Below are positions 46,774-55,482 of a stretch of DNA of 64,000 bases, in pieces. A program made the position numbers and the translations under genes. The notes under the pieces were generated by a model. The model was not told where the DNA came from. It worked only from the letters and a program-made list of their open reading frames with translations, and made no database searches. The stretch's first letter is position 1, and every line of letters begins with the position of its first letter. The DNA is from Sphingobacterium sp. CZ-UAM (lineage in GTDB: Bacteria; Bacteroidota; Bacteroidia; Sphingobacteriales; Sphingobacteriaceae): NCBI RefSeq assembly GCF_002000245.1, contig NZ_MTCM01000001.1, positions 248,001 through 312,000 on the forward strand, read 5' to 3'.

Positions 46774-46817
46774 TTGAAGTACTGACTGAATGTTCGCTTG
46801 GATTCAACCAGTACTTC
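46774..46817. terminator. Long interrupted inverted repeat between convergent genes
   Basis: Outer arms tgaagtactg (46774-46783) and its complement (46808-46817), with an inner tgaat/attca stem and a short loop. There is no strong T-run, so it may be a bidirectional transcript end or an RNA stabiliser. It lies between the DUF2625 gene and the NYN gene. Confidence 0.45.
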
Positions 46818-46842
46818 AGATAATTTTCCAGTTTATCAAAAA

Positions 46843-48153
46843 TTAATTAGATTGATTTTGAAGTGTATAGCTATGCTCGTTGAGCTTTGTTATCTCCAGT
46901 TGTATCCCTTCCGCTAGTCCAAGTTGGATCGCGGCCTCTTTGCCTAGTTTAAGGACATGGAATCCGCGTCCACGGTAGGTGAAGTTACCTTCATATTCGT
47001 TGGAGCCAATAATGATCCGTAGCTTTTGTGATTTTGTTGGAAACAGAGGTTTAAAATCTTTCGTAATTCTGATTTGCGATTTTTTAACATCGTCTGCTGT
47101 AATCTTATTTCCCGCTGCCGGAAATGACATGCGATTGGGAGAATCGTTTTGCGCTACGCTTTCTACTACTTGCTGTTCCTCTTTCTGCTGAACTGTCGGG
47201 GTTTCTTTTCCTGAATTTTCTACTGTGGCTGTATCCTGACGTTTTTTATCTTGACGGCCCTTTTTTCGTGTATTCTGATTCGCAGGTTTTGCGGCAACTT
47301 CCGCTGTTTTTGAAGCTGTGTTTGATGTCGTTTTTTGAACTTCAGTTGCCGGGGCAGGGGCGATGGCGGATAGCGGTCGTTTAATGATGTTTCGAATATA
47401 ATAATGTTTTATTCGCGATTTGTCCGTATTACGTTCTTCGATTTCAAAATCCTCCGTATAGGCTTTAAAAAGGTGAGACATTTTATCGTAGCCATAATTT
47501 CGCGCATCGAAATCCGGTTTTCTTTTATTGAAAAGACTACCAATTTCTCCTAAAAATGCCCATCCATTTTCATCTGCGGTGTCATCAACGGTGTCTTTTA
47601 ATAATTCCAGTGTCTCTTCGTCAAGCACTGCTATGCTGGTTGGATTGTCTACAGGTACAGGTTTGGGCTGATTCTGCTGTTTTTTCTTTGTGTTAGGTTC
47701 CTTTTTTTGATTCTTTTCAAAGATCTCAACATAAATAAATTTGTCGCAAGAAACGATGAAAGGTTTCGGCGTTTTTTTCTCTCCAATACCGATCACCAAC
47801 TTACCCGATTCTCTTAAACGGGTTGCCAGTCTGGTGAAATCGCTGTCGCTCGATACAATACAGAAGCCATCGACCCTGTCGGAATGTAGAATGTCCATCG
47901 CGTCGATAATGAGAGCTGAATCCGTCGAGTTTTTACCTTGTGTATAGCTATACTGCTGGATGGGGGTTATTGCATGGGTGAGAAGCTTATCCTTCCATTT
48001 TTCGACATAAGGATTGGTCCAGTCACCGTAGATCCGTTTGATCGTCGGGATACCGTAGCGTTTGACTTCGTTCAGAATCTCTTCGATCTTTCGATAGGAA
48101 ACATTATCCGCATCGATTAATATTGCGATTTGTAAATCCCCATGCTCTGCCAT
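46843..48153 (-). CDS. NYN-domain (PIN-like) putative RNase with OST-HTH/LOTUS domain
   Basis: 436 residues. The N-terminal NYN domain (about 1-150) keeps the acidic residues of this nuclease fold: IAILIDADNVSY, NSTDSALIIDAMDILHS and FCIVSSDSDFTRLATRL. A Lys/Pro-rich linker leads to an OST-HTH/LOTUS domain (about 180-255, ENGWAFLGEIGSLFNKRKPDFDARNYGYDKMSHLFKAY), a presumed RNA-binding wing. A second low-complexity linker (Thr, Gln, Lys) is followed by a C-terminal beta domain (about 355-436, FKPLFPTKSQKLRIIIGS, GRGFHVLKLGKEAAIQLGL) that I do not recognise. It is probably an RNA-processing or RNA-decay enzyme. Single gene; the small-RNA repeat copy 2 lies 250 bp upstream on the same strand. 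Confidence 0.82.
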   Translation of the reverse strand: MAEHGDLQIAILIDADNVSYRKIEEILNEVKRYGIPTIKRIYGDWTNPYVEKWKDKLLTHAITPIQQYSYTQGKNSTDSALIIDAMDILHSDRVDGFCIVSSDSDFTRLATRLRESGKLVIGIGEKKTPKPFIVSCDKFIYVEIFEKNQKKEPNTKKKQQNQPKPVPVDNPTSIAVLDEETLELLKDTVDDTADENGWAFLGEIGSLFNKRKPDFDARNYGYDKMSHLFKAYTEDFEIEERNTDKSRIKHYYIRNIIKRPLSAIAPAPATEVQKTTSNTASKTAEVAAKPANQNTRKKGRQDKKRQDTATVENSGKETPTVQQKEEQQVVESVAQNDSPNRMSFPAAGNKITADDVKKSQIRITKDFKPLFPTKSQKLRIIIGSNEYEGNFTYRGRGFHVLKLGKEAAIQLGLAEGIQLEITKLNEHSYTLQNQSN

Positions 48154-48401
48154 ATGTGTTTATTTATATTTTCGATGTATTTTTATGTTTATGTTGCGAA
48201 TAGGATTCTCCTATTTTGAACTTACGGTTAAAAATACACTATTGTTGAAGAATTATTGAATTTTTTGAGAATTTAATTTGAATGATGATTTTCTGAAGGC
48301 TGCTATTTTGTAGGGTTTCCTTCTCTATTTTATAAATGAGATTATAACAGGATCAGTCATAAAAGGCACATCAAATAGAATTTAATAGAAAATATAGGGA
48401 C

Positions 48402-48439
48402 AAAAAAAAAGGTTTTCAAACGGGGAGAATGAAAACCTT
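48402..48439 (-). terminator. Hairpin and U-run of repeat copy 2
   Basis: Ten-base-pair stem, 11-nt loop, then nine U residues on the minus strand. It would end both the small RNA and readthrough from the AraC gene. Confidence 0.75.
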
Positions 48440-48468
48440 AAATAACCAATTATAAACCTAAATTATGA
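48402..48468 (-). ncRNA. Candidate small RNA, copy 2, with own promoter and terminator
   Basis: Same element as at 27363-27428. On the minus strand the promoter (48474-48505) is followed by about 65 nt and then by the hairpin (arms 48430-48439 and 48409-48418, CUCCCC in the loop) and nine U residues. It lies between the AraC gene (ending 48580) and the NYN gene start (48153), both on the same strand, but the terminator should isolate it from the NYN gene. The only differences from copy 1 are one base next to the stem and two near the start. Confidence 0.55.
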
Positions 48469-48481
48469 TGCAACAAAGATA
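48404..48481. repeat. Dispersed 78-bp repeat, copy 2
   Basis: Matches 27363-27440 at 75 of 78 positions. Similarity stops at the -7 box on one side and the A/T run on the other; flanking sequence is unrelated. Confidence 0.9.
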
Positions 48482-48505
48482 GTGTGTATTTTACACATAT
48501 GCAAA
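48474..48505 (-). promoter_or_regulatory. Promoter of small-RNA copy 2
   Basis: On the minus strand TTTG (48505-48502), a 20-base spacer, then TATCTTTG (48481-48474). The -33 box lies in sequence not shared with copy 1, yet a fitting one is present at both loci. Confidence 0.6.
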
Positions 48506-48579
48506 TCTTGTTTATTATTTTTAACAACCTGTTTGTTTTTTGTAGTTAAAAAGCTACAAACACGCTTCTCATTATGCTG

Positions 48580-49359
48580 TTAATGCTCTATAAAAGCGGA
48601 AGGCCTGTAGCCCATGACAGCATAAAAACTATTTGTAAAGGCCTGTACACTTTGGTACCCGACTTTGTAGGCAATCTGGGATATGGTCAGTTCACCTGTG
48701 CTTAATAATTCAAGACTTTTAATTAGCCGTAGCAATTGCTGATATTTGACCAGGGTCATTCCCGTTTCCTTTTTAAATAATCGTTCAATAGTACGCAGGG
48801 AAAGATTGGATAATAACGCAATTTCCTCCATTTTGATAGGATGGGTATAGTGGTCGTGTAGGTGATTTAATACTGTCTGTAATCTATTTTCACTCGGCAG
48901 CGTAATTTCTAGATGCAATAAGCGGGATCCGAAGGCGGGAAGTTCGTTAAGGAGTGCACGAAGGAAAATCGTTTCATGTTCATTTTCTTCCGTCAATTTT
49001 GACCATTTTTCGGCATATAAGATCATTTCTCTTAACACCTTCGGAGCAGCGAATATTTGAACCTTTTCGAAAAATGGATCTCCCTGCTCGATATCAAAAA
49101 AGAGGATCATTAACTTGATACTCCTGGACTGTGAATTGGTCTTATGTAAAGCATTTGAGGGAACCCATGCCACATGATTCTGGGGGAGCAGATACATTTT
49201 TCCCTCAACGGTGAGGTATTGGAACCCTTGCTCGACATAAATCAACTGCGCTTTACGATGTGTATGTAACGCATCGTCGTGAACCCAATTTTCTTCAAAC
49301 CAGACAAAATTAGATTTTTTTATATTCTCAATTGTTTCAATATGATTGGAACAGCCCAT
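48580..49359 (-). CDS. AraC-family regulator, NimR-like, divergent from the exporter
   Basis: 259 residues when started at ATG 49359 (MGCSNHIETIENIKK). An in-frame ATG at 49458 would add 33 residues that do not resemble the family. The N-terminal cupin (about 15-130) has HTHRKAQLIYVEQGFQYLTVEGKMYLLPQNHVAWVP. The C-terminal double HTH (about 165-259) has ALLSNLSLRTIERLFKKETGMT and ISQIAYKVGYQSVQAFTNSFYAVMGYRPSAF. Cupin-first AraC proteins next to a CynX/NimT exporter occur in Enterobacteria as NimR/NimT, where the regulator represses the exporter. The same role is inferred here. Confidence 0.82.
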   Translation of the reverse strand: MGCSNHIETIENIKKSNFVWFEENWVHDDALHTHRKAQLIYVEQGFQYLTVEGKMYLLPQNHVAWVPSNALHKTNSQSRSIKLMILFFDIEQGDPFFEKVQIFAAPKVLREMILYAEKWSKLTEENEHETIFLRALLNELPAFGSRLLHLEITLPSENRLQTVLNHLHDHYTHPIKMEEIALLSNLSLRTIERLFKKETGMTLVKYQQLLRLIKSLELLSTGELTISQIAYKVGYQSVQAFTNSFYAVMGYRPSAFIEH

Positions 49360-49406
49360 GTCGTTATAAATTAAATCAATGGCAAATTTAATTAAATAAC
49401 TGAATC

Positions 49407-49414
49407 TATCTTTG
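49407..49414 (+). promoter_or_regulatory. Candidate -7 box of the exporter gene
   Basis: TATCTTTG on the plus strand, 105 bp before the exporter ATG, inside the divergent control region. No good TTG is seen at -33, which would suit an activator- or repressor-controlled promoter. Confidence 0.35.
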
Positions 49415-49519
49415 CAACAGATCTTCTTGTAGGTGTATTCATCATGTGGTAATACCATATTCTTGCGGAAGCATTCAACCGCTAAACATTAGCTATTACA
49501 TCCAAGAAATAAATAATAT

Positions 49520-50728
49520 ATGAATAATAATATGCAAAAATCAAACACTATATCCTGGAGCTGGGTGTCTGTATTGGTTGTAATTTTAGTTTCAACGAAT
49601 CTGAGGTCGCCGATTACGGCTGTCGGGCCTGTTTTGGGTCAGATCAGTGACTATCTTACATTAGATAGCTTTCAAAGTAGTTTATTGACGGCAATTCCTC
49701 TTTTTATGTTTGCAAGTTGTTCGGTCCTGGTGAGTAAGTATTCCCACGTTCAGGGTATGCATCGTTTTTTGTTGTTTGGATTGATTGTTCTTGCTGTGGG
49801 AATCATTGTAAGGGTAGGGGGCGGTACAGCTTCTTTGTTTGCAGGATCCGTCATGATCGGCTTAGGAATATGTGTGGGTAATGTAGTGGCTCCAGGTTAT
49901 ATTAAGACCAGTTTTCCCAAGCATATTGGGCTAATGACTGGTATTTTTGCCGTAGCAATGAATTTGACAGCGGCATTCGCATCGGGCTTTAGTCTACGTT
50001 TGGGGGAGTGGACTGGCTTTGGATGGAGAGGTTCCCTTGGCGTTTGGGTGATATTGGCTGTTTTATCAATCATTGCTGTCTTCTTTGATCGGCTAGGTGG
50101 GCAAAACAATGTTATTCCTGAACAGAAAAAGCAAGCGCAGACTGGGATTGGGCATATTTTTAAATCCAGATTGGCTTGGTATATCAGTATATTTATGGGA
50201 ATTCAATCATTGGTTTATTATAGTTTGATTTCCTGGTTGCCCAAGGTATTGGTCGATTATGGGATGGCTGCCAAAGACACCGGTTGGTTGTTGTTTTTGA
50301 TCCAGATTGCGATGATCCCCATTATGTTTGTCGGGCCTATTATTGCGCACCGAATGAAAGATCAGCGACTGATGGCTGTTGCTGTTGCGGTGGGTATGCT
50401 GGGCAGCATTTTGATCTTCTTTTTATATAAGCTCGATGGGATCTATGTTGCAGCCATATTATTAGGACTTTCCAATGGTCTGTCTTTTAGCCTTTCTATT
50501 CTCTTTTTTAGTTTAAGGGCAAAATCGACAGCGAATGCCATCAAAATTTCGGGAATGGCGCAATCAGTCGGGTATTTGATTGCAGCATTCGGCCCACCAA
50601 TTTTTGGAAAATTGCATGAGATAGACCCATCCTGGGACTACTCCTTTTACTTTCTTGCAATTAGTATTGTCCTGCTGTTATTGACAGGAATAAAAGCGGC
50701 AGAAAATAAATTCGTGGAAGAATCATAA
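49520..50728 (+). CDS. MFS exporter, CynX/NimT family
   Basis: 402 residues with 12 predicted membrane helices. The first helix region VSTNLRSPITAVGPVLGQIS is the hallmark of the CynX/NimT branch (cyanate, 2-nitroimidazole and related transport). GWRGSLGVWVILAVLSIIA precedes the central loop, and the second half includes AMIPIMFVGPIIAHRMKDQRLM. It is divergent from the AraC regulator across 160 bp. By analogy with the enterobacterial NimR/NimT pair it may export a small toxic compound; the substrate is unknown. Its transcript probably ends at the palindrome 50760-50785. Confidence 0.85.
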   Translation: MNNNMQKSNTISWSWVSVLVVILVSTNLRSPITAVGPVLGQISDYLTLDSFQSSLLTAIPLFMFASCSVLVSKYSHVQGMHRFLLFGLIVLAVGIIVRVGGGTASLFAGSVMIGLGICVGNVVAPGYIKTSFPKHIGLMTGIFAVAMNLTAAFASGFSLRLGEWTGFGWRGSLGVWVILAVLSIIAVFFDRLGGQNNVIPEQKKQAQTGIGHIFKSRLAWYISIFMGIQSLVYYSLISWLPKVLVDYGMAAKDTGWLLFLIQIAMIPIMFVGPIIAHRMKDQRLMAVAVAVGMLGSILIFFLYKLDGIYVAAILLGLSNGLSFSLSILFFSLRAKSTANAIKISGMAQSVGYLIAAFGPPIFGKLHEIDPSWDYSFYFLAISIVLLLLTGIKAAENKFVEES

Positions 50729-50759
50729 TCGCGTAAACGACATTTGGTAAATGCTAGCA

Positions 50760-50785
50760 GCCCCATTATTTTAAAATAATGGGGC
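50760..50785. terminator. Perfect palindrome between convergent genes
   Basis: A 26-bp perfect inverted repeat (gccccattatttt and its complement) with no spacer, so the central bases form the loop. It lies midway between the exporter stop and the S15 hydrolase stop and would act in both directions. Confidence 0.65.
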
Positions 50786-50851
50786 CGCTGTCTATGTGGA
50801 TAGTTTACTCATGGACCACTTGTTGATATTGTCAATTCTGTTCACCTCTGT

Positions 50852-52711
50852 TTAATCTTTTAGGATGTCAAATTCGATATAGGTCGCATTGTTGACGTCA
50901 TGGAAAATGCGCTGTGTTGCTTTACGGAAGTCGGCTTTGGTCGCTGTATAGGGTTCCATAAATACCTGTGGATTCCGTTCCGCCAATGGGAACCAGGAAT
51001 TTTGTACCTGAACCATGATACGGTGTCCTTTTTTAAAGGTGTGCGCGACATCAGGCATCACAAAATCAATTTTTTCCACGAGTCCAGGCGTCAAAGCCTG
51101 AGGTTTGTCAAAACCATTTCTGTATTTTCCAGCCATTATTTCCCCTCGGACCATCATCTGATACCCCGCCATTGTTTTCCCTTCAAAACTGGGGGCATCA
51201 TTGGGATAAACATCAATAAGTTTAACCACATAGTCTGCATCCGTACCCGTTGAAGACACCCTGAGGAAGTTTTTGATCGGACCCACAATGGTGATATCTT
51301 CTGTCAGGGGAGCTGTTTGATAGACCATGACGTCGGGACGATTGGCCGCAAAGCGTTGATCATCGACCATGTATTCGCGTGTGCGGGTCTGTATGAGTCC
51401 GCCCTGGTGGGGAACGGGTTTGTTGGGGTCTGTTACATATTCATCCCATGAGTCGGTACGTTGAACTTTCTCAAAACCGAGCTTGCCCTGTGGTTGAAAA
51501 TAAAGCTTTTTGGTCTCCACATTTTTCGGGGGCCATTGTTCAAATTGTTTCCATTCATTGCTTCCGGAAATAAAGATATTGGCTTCGGCAGCAGAGAAGT
51601 TACCTTCCTCTTTTAAATAGTGACTGAAAAACGGCTGCTCAAATTTTTCCTGATAGGTGATACTTGTTTTTTTCTCAAATTGAATATCGCCTAGGTAATC
51701 TCCTGCAGCACGTACCCATCCACCGTGGTACCAAGGGCCTGCCACCAAAATCGAATTGTTTGTTTTACTCTTTTCCTCGATGGACTGATACGTTTTAAAC
51801 GTCCCGTAGGCATCTTCGGCATCGAAAAAACCACCAACAACCATGACAGCGGGTTTCACATCCTGTAGATAATTGGTGATGACACGGGTTTTCCAAAACT
51901 CATCATAGTTGGGATGTTTAAATAGGTCGTTCCAAAATTTGACCGAATCGCCAAAATATTTTTCTTTAAGCTCTTTAGCGGTTCCGGCCTCAAGGAAAAA
52001 ATTATATTTATCGACCTCGTTGACCTGGATATTACTTTTGAATTGATCGGGGGTAATTGGTTTTGGGCGTGGAACACCAAATGTTGACATAAATGTGAAA
52101 GCATCTTGTAGGAATAATACGCCATTGTGGTGGAAGTCGTCCCCAATAAACCAGTCGGTTACAGGGGCTTGTGGTGAGACAGCCTTAAGACTGGGATGAG
52201 TCTTGACCAATCCTACCGTAGAGTAGAAACCTGGATAGGAAATCCCGTATAGGCCCGCTTTTCCATTGTAGTTTTTCACATTTTTCTGTAGCCATTCTAA
52301 GGCGTCATACGTATCCGTGCTTTCGTCAATTGCTTTTTTATCCTTACTGAGCGTTGTGGGCCGGACATCTTCGAAATCGCCTTCACTCATCCATTTCCCA
52401 CGGACATCTTGATAGACAAAGATATAACCGTCCCGCATCATTGCAGGGAAATTACCCAGGCTCTTTTTATACACGTTTTGACCATAGGGGCCCACCGTAT
52501 AGGGAGTTCGGTTCAATAAAATTGGATATCTCTTCGATTTATCTTTGGGGCTGTAGATCACAGTAAACAATTTCTTGCCATCGCGCATCGGAATCGTTAC
52601 TTCGGTTTTCTCATAATGATCCCGAACATAAGCGGAATCTACAGCAGTCTGGGCATAGAGCTGACTTCCAGTTAACAAAGCGAAAGCCAGAAACGAAATT
52701 GTAGTTTTCAT
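50852..52711 (-). CDS. CocE/NonD-type X-Pro dipeptidyl-peptidase S15 family hydrolase
   Basis: 619 residues with a signal peptide (ending GSQLYAQ), so periplasmic. The alpha/beta-hydrolase core starts with VTIPMRDGKKLFTVIYSPKDKSKRYPILLNRTPY. It has YVFQDVRGKWMSEG-like sequence (YIFVYQDVRGKWMSEG) and the nucleophile Ser in GLYGISYPGFYSTVG. The C-terminal jelly roll (about 400-619, DYVVKLIDVYPNDAPSFEGK, GHRIMVQVQNSWFPLAERNP) is typical of the S15/CocE group. This group includes cocaine esterase, glutaryl-7-ACA acylase and alpha-amino acid ester hydrolases. Substrate unknown. Single gene. Confidence 0.85.
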   Translation of the reverse strand: MKTTISFLAFALLTGSQLYAQTAVDSAYVRDHYEKTEVTIPMRDGKKLFTVIYSPKDKSKRYPILLNRTPYTVGPYGQNVYKKSLGNFPAMMRDGYIFVYQDVRGKWMSEGDFEDVRPTTLSKDKKAIDESTDTYDALEWLQKNVKNYNGKAGLYGISYPGFYSTVGLVKTHPSLKAVSPQAPVTDWFIGDDFHHNGVLFLQDAFTFMSTFGVPRPKPITPDQFKSNIQVNEVDKYNFFLEAGTAKELKEKYFGDSVKFWNDLFKHPNYDEFWKTRVITNYLQDVKPAVMVVGGFFDAEDAYGTFKTYQSIEEKSKTNNSILVAGPWYHGGWVRAAGDYLGDIQFEKKTSITYQEKFEQPFFSHYLKEEGNFSAAEANIFISGSNEWKQFEQWPPKNVETKKLYFQPQGKLGFEKVQRTDSWDEYVTDPNKPVPHQGGLIQTRTREYMVDDQRFAANRPDVMVYQTAPLTEDITIVGPIKNFLRVSSTGTDADYVVKLIDVYPNDAPSFEGKTMAGYQMMVRGEIMAGKYRNGFDKPQALTPGLVEKIDFVMPDVAHTFKKGHRIMVQVQNSWFPLAERNPQVFMEPYTATKADFRKATQRIFHDVNNATYIEFDILKD

Positions 52712-53211
52712 TGAAATAAATATTTAGGAATGTTGATTTTTCATGGTTTACATAAACTTGTTGCACTCGTTTAATCTAAACTCATGACGGTTTCTTCAAT
52801 TATCAGCCTAAAGGTAAGGCTCCCGAAATCATTTTCCAATTTTATTGTCATTTTTATAACGAATAGAAAAAGAAAAATTGACCAATTTTTTAGTAAGAAT
52901 AACTTTTTTTGAATTGTATTTGGATTAGTTTTTTAATGTTAATATATTGAGTAAAATTAGTTATGATTATATTTTATTTTTTAAGGTATGATCAAAAGAC
53001 TTAAATTTCAATGAGATGGGTGATATTTTATTGGCGGGCAAATTCGTTTCATCGTATTTCTTTTGTCTTCGAATAGGCTTAGAAAAATCAATTGTCACGA
53101 TTTTATAAATAAAGTTTAGTGGGGTATGAAATATGTTTTTTTAAGCTAATTTTAAGAATTATTTTATCATAAAACATCAATTAAATAACAAATTAAGTAT
53201 ATAGAATTAAT
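52712..53211. other. 500-bp divergent noncoding region
   Basis: Very AT-rich sequence between the S15 hydrolase and the inositol cluster. It should carry promoters for both directions, but I find no exact TTG/TAnnTTTG pair and no strong hairpin. No open frame worth reporting. Confidence 0.5.
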
Positions 53212-54540
53212 ATGGGACAACAAGTGAAAGATGCCAATGGTAAATTGGGTATTCTTATTCCGGGATTGGGTGCTGTGGCTACAACATTAATCGCTGGTGT
53301 GGCATCTATAAACAAAGGTTTTTCAAAACCGATCGGATCTGTTTCTCAATTGAGCAGAATCCGTCTAGGTAAGCGCACGGAGAATAGGAATCCTTTAATC
53401 AAGGATTTCGTCCCTTTGGCAAAATTAGAAGATGTCGTTTTTGGAGGGTGGGATGTATATGAAGATAACGTATATGAAGCTGCTTCAAAAGCACAGGTAT
53501 TGGAACAAGGTCAATTAGATGCTGTAAAAGCTGAATTGGAGGCAATTCAACCAATGAAAGCGGTGTTTGATCGGAATTTTGTTAAAAATTTGGACGGCAC
53601 ACACATCAAAACAGAAAAAACACGTCGCGAGCTGGCTGATGCGGTACAACGCGATATCCGTGAATTTAAAGAAAAAAATGGATTAGACCGTGTGGTATTG
53701 GTATGGTGTGGTTCTACCGAACGCTATATTGAGACAAACGAAGCTTTCTCAACAATTGCAAAATTAGAGGAGGCATTGGATAATGATGATCAACGCATTC
53801 CACCAAGTATGATCTATTGTTATGCGGCGATAAAAGAAGGTGCTCCTTATGTGAATGGCGCTCCGAACTTAACGTGTGATGTTCCTGCGATCGTTGAATT
53901 GGCACAGGAATATGGCGTTGCAATCGCTGGAAAGGATTTCAAAACAGGTCAGACGTTGATGAAAACAATTGTTGCTCCTGGTCTTCAGGCGAGAGCACTT
54001 GGTGTAGAAGGCTGGTTCTCAACAAACATCTTAGGTAACCGCGATGGATTGGTATTGGATGATCCGGAAAACTTCAAAACAAAAGAAGTTTCTAAATTAT
54101 CGGTATTGGAAGAAATCCTAGATGCGAAAAAGAATCCTGAACTGTATGGTGATTTATACCATAAGGTACGTATCAATTACTACCCACCTCATGGTGACAA
54201 CAAAGAATCTTGGGATAACATCGATATTTTTGGTTGGTTAGGTTACAAAATGCAGATCAAGATCAATTTCTTGTGCCGTGATTCAATTTTAGCTGCTCCG
54301 GTTGCGTTGGATTTGGCGTTATTTATTGATTTGGCACAACGCGCTGGTATGTCAGGCATCCAGGAATGGTTATCATTTTACCTGAAATCTCCGCAAACGG
54401 CACCAGGTTTGCCTCCTGAGCATGATATTTTCAAACAATTAATGAAGTTGCAAAATACTTTGCGCCATATTATGGGTGAAGATTTGATTACGCATCTGGG
54501 ATTAGATTATTACCAGGAGTTAGTAGACAGTATTCAATAA
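53212..54540 (+). CDS. ino1: Inositol-3-phosphate synthase
   Basis: It converts glucose 6-phosphate to 1L-myo-inositol 3-phosphate using bound NAD. 442 residues, of the bacterial/archaeal-like class. The NAD-binding Rossmann start is LGILIPGLGAVATTLIAGV (about 12-30). Other landmarks are VVFGGWDVYEDNVYEAA, the central LTCDVPAIVELAQEYGVAIAGKDFKTGQT, and the active-site region GWFSTNILGNRDGLVLDDPENFKTKE. The lysine-rich catalytic segment includes KVRINYYPPHGDNKESWDNIDIFGW. It supplies inositol phosphate to the five genes that follow on the same strand, although a terminator-like hairpin at 54552-54592 separates it from them. Confidence 0.95.
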   Translation: MGQQVKDANGKLGILIPGLGAVATTLIAGVASINKGFSKPIGSVSQLSRIRLGKRTENRNPLIKDFVPLAKLEDVVFGGWDVYEDNVYEAASKAQVLEQGQLDAVKAELEAIQPMKAVFDRNFVKNLDGTHIKTEKTRRELADAVQRDIREFKEKNGLDRVVLVWCGSTERYIETNEAFSTIAKLEEALDNDDQRIPPSMIYCYAAIKEGAPYVNGAPNLTCDVPAIVELAQEYGVAIAGKDFKTGQTLMKTIVAPGLQARALGVEGWFSTNILGNRDGLVLDDPENFKTKEVSKLSVLEEILDAKKNPELYGDLYHKVRINYYPPHGDNKESWDNIDIFGWLGYKMQIKINFLCRDSILAAPVALDLALFIDLAQRAGMSGIQEWLSFYLKSPQTAPGLPPEHDIFKQLMKLQNTLRHIMGEDLITHLGLDYYQELVDSIQ

Positions 54541-54551
54541 ATTACCTTTAC

Positions 54552-54592
54552 AAAAAGGGGAAAAATTGCTTTAGGTAATTCTTCCCCTTTTT
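54552..54592 (+). terminator. Intrinsic terminator after ino1
   Basis: An 11-bp stem (aaaaaggggaa, 54552-54562, with 54582-54592) with a 19-nt loop; the T-run is the distal arm itself plus TCTT. It may be partial, letting some transcript through to the rest of the cluster. A competing pairing (54541-54547 with 54573-54579) overlaps the loop. Confidence 0.65.
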
Positions 54593-54737
54593 CTTCAGGA
54601 CAATTAGTGCATGAGCTTGTGTAACCCCCTCTATTTTGAGATGTGGAAGGGGCTATCAAGCAATTGTCCAGAAATAACCCGCTGTAAATTTTTGCGTTTG
54701 CAAACGTTAAGATCGTGACAGGGGTTTTACTTTTTTA

Positions 54738-55478
54738 ATGAATGATATTATTTTGCAATTAGAAGGAATGGAATTTGCTATCATTGCGGCGGGAGAAGGA
54801 TCTCGATTGCGAAAAGAAGGCTTTAATTTGCCTAAGCCCCTGCTACCTTTACATGGTGTTCCATTAATTGAACGATTGATTCGTGTCTTTGCTAAGGAAG
54901 GTGCGCAGCAAGTGCATGTTATTATCAATAGGCAATCACCTGAATTGAAGAAATTTTTAACGCAGACAGCATTCGATCTTCCTATTGTCTTGATCGAGGA
55001 GGATACACCGAGCTCCCTGCATAGTTTTGCCTTATTGGTGGAAAGCAATCCAAATTGGACCTCCTGTTGTCTGACAACCACAGATACTGTTTTTAGACCC
55101 CATGAATTTCACGAATACCTAACAACTTTCCGGCAAAAGAAAAATGCAGACGCTTTTATGGCAGTCACACCATTTGTCGATGACGAGAGCCCGCTATATG
55201 TGAACACAGATCAGGAGCTAAACGTGGAAGCATTTTTGGATCAGGCTACAGCGGAAACAAAATTTGTTTCAGGAGGTATTTACTGCTTTCGTAAAGCGGC
55301 AATGCGCTGTGCATTAAATTCCGTTGCAGCTGGAAATTCCAGGATGCGCAACTTTCAGCGTGCGCTTTTGGAAAATGATCTGCATGTTGAAGCATTTGTA
55401 TTTGAAAAAGTAGTAGATATCGACCACTTGAAGGACCGAGTCGTAGCGGAACAGTTTTTGAGTGGGGAAGTTAGTTAG
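54738..55478 (+). CDS. Sugar-nucleotidyltransferase-type enzyme (candidate inositol-phosphate cytidylyltransferase)
   Basis: 246 residues with an NTP-transferase fold: AIIAAGEGSRLRKEGFNLPKPLLPLHGVPLIERLI carries the G-x-G-x-R nucleotide loop and the catalytic Lys region. CCLTTTDTVF is the probable metal site, and KFVSGGIYCFRK lies later. ATG 54768 (MEFAIIAAGEG) is an alternative start closer to the family norm. Between an inositol-3-phosphate synthase and a CDP-alcohol phosphotransferase, the simplest role is making CDP-inositol from CTP and inositol phosphate. This is inference; the fold also covers sugar-phosphate enzymes. The ATP-grasp gene starts 4 bases after its stop. Confidence 0.75.
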   Translation: MNDIILQLEGMEFAIIAAGEGSRLRKEGFNLPKPLLPLHGVPLIERLIRVFAKEGAQQVHVIINRQSPELKKFLTQTAFDLPIVLIEEDTPSSLHSFALLVESNPNWTSCCLTTTDTVFRPHEFHEYLTTFRQKKNADAFMAVTPFVDDESPLYVNTDQELNVEAFLDQATAETKFVSGGIYCFRKAAMRCALNSVAAGNSRMRNFQRALLENDLHVEAFVFEKVVDIDHLKDRVVAEQFLSGEVS

Positions 55479-55482
55479 TAAA

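Noticed and set aside
54541..54592. Possible riboswitch or attenuator after ino1
   Set aside because: Two overlapping pairings exist, but they lie after a stop codon and before an ordinary gap; a plain terminator explains them more simply.
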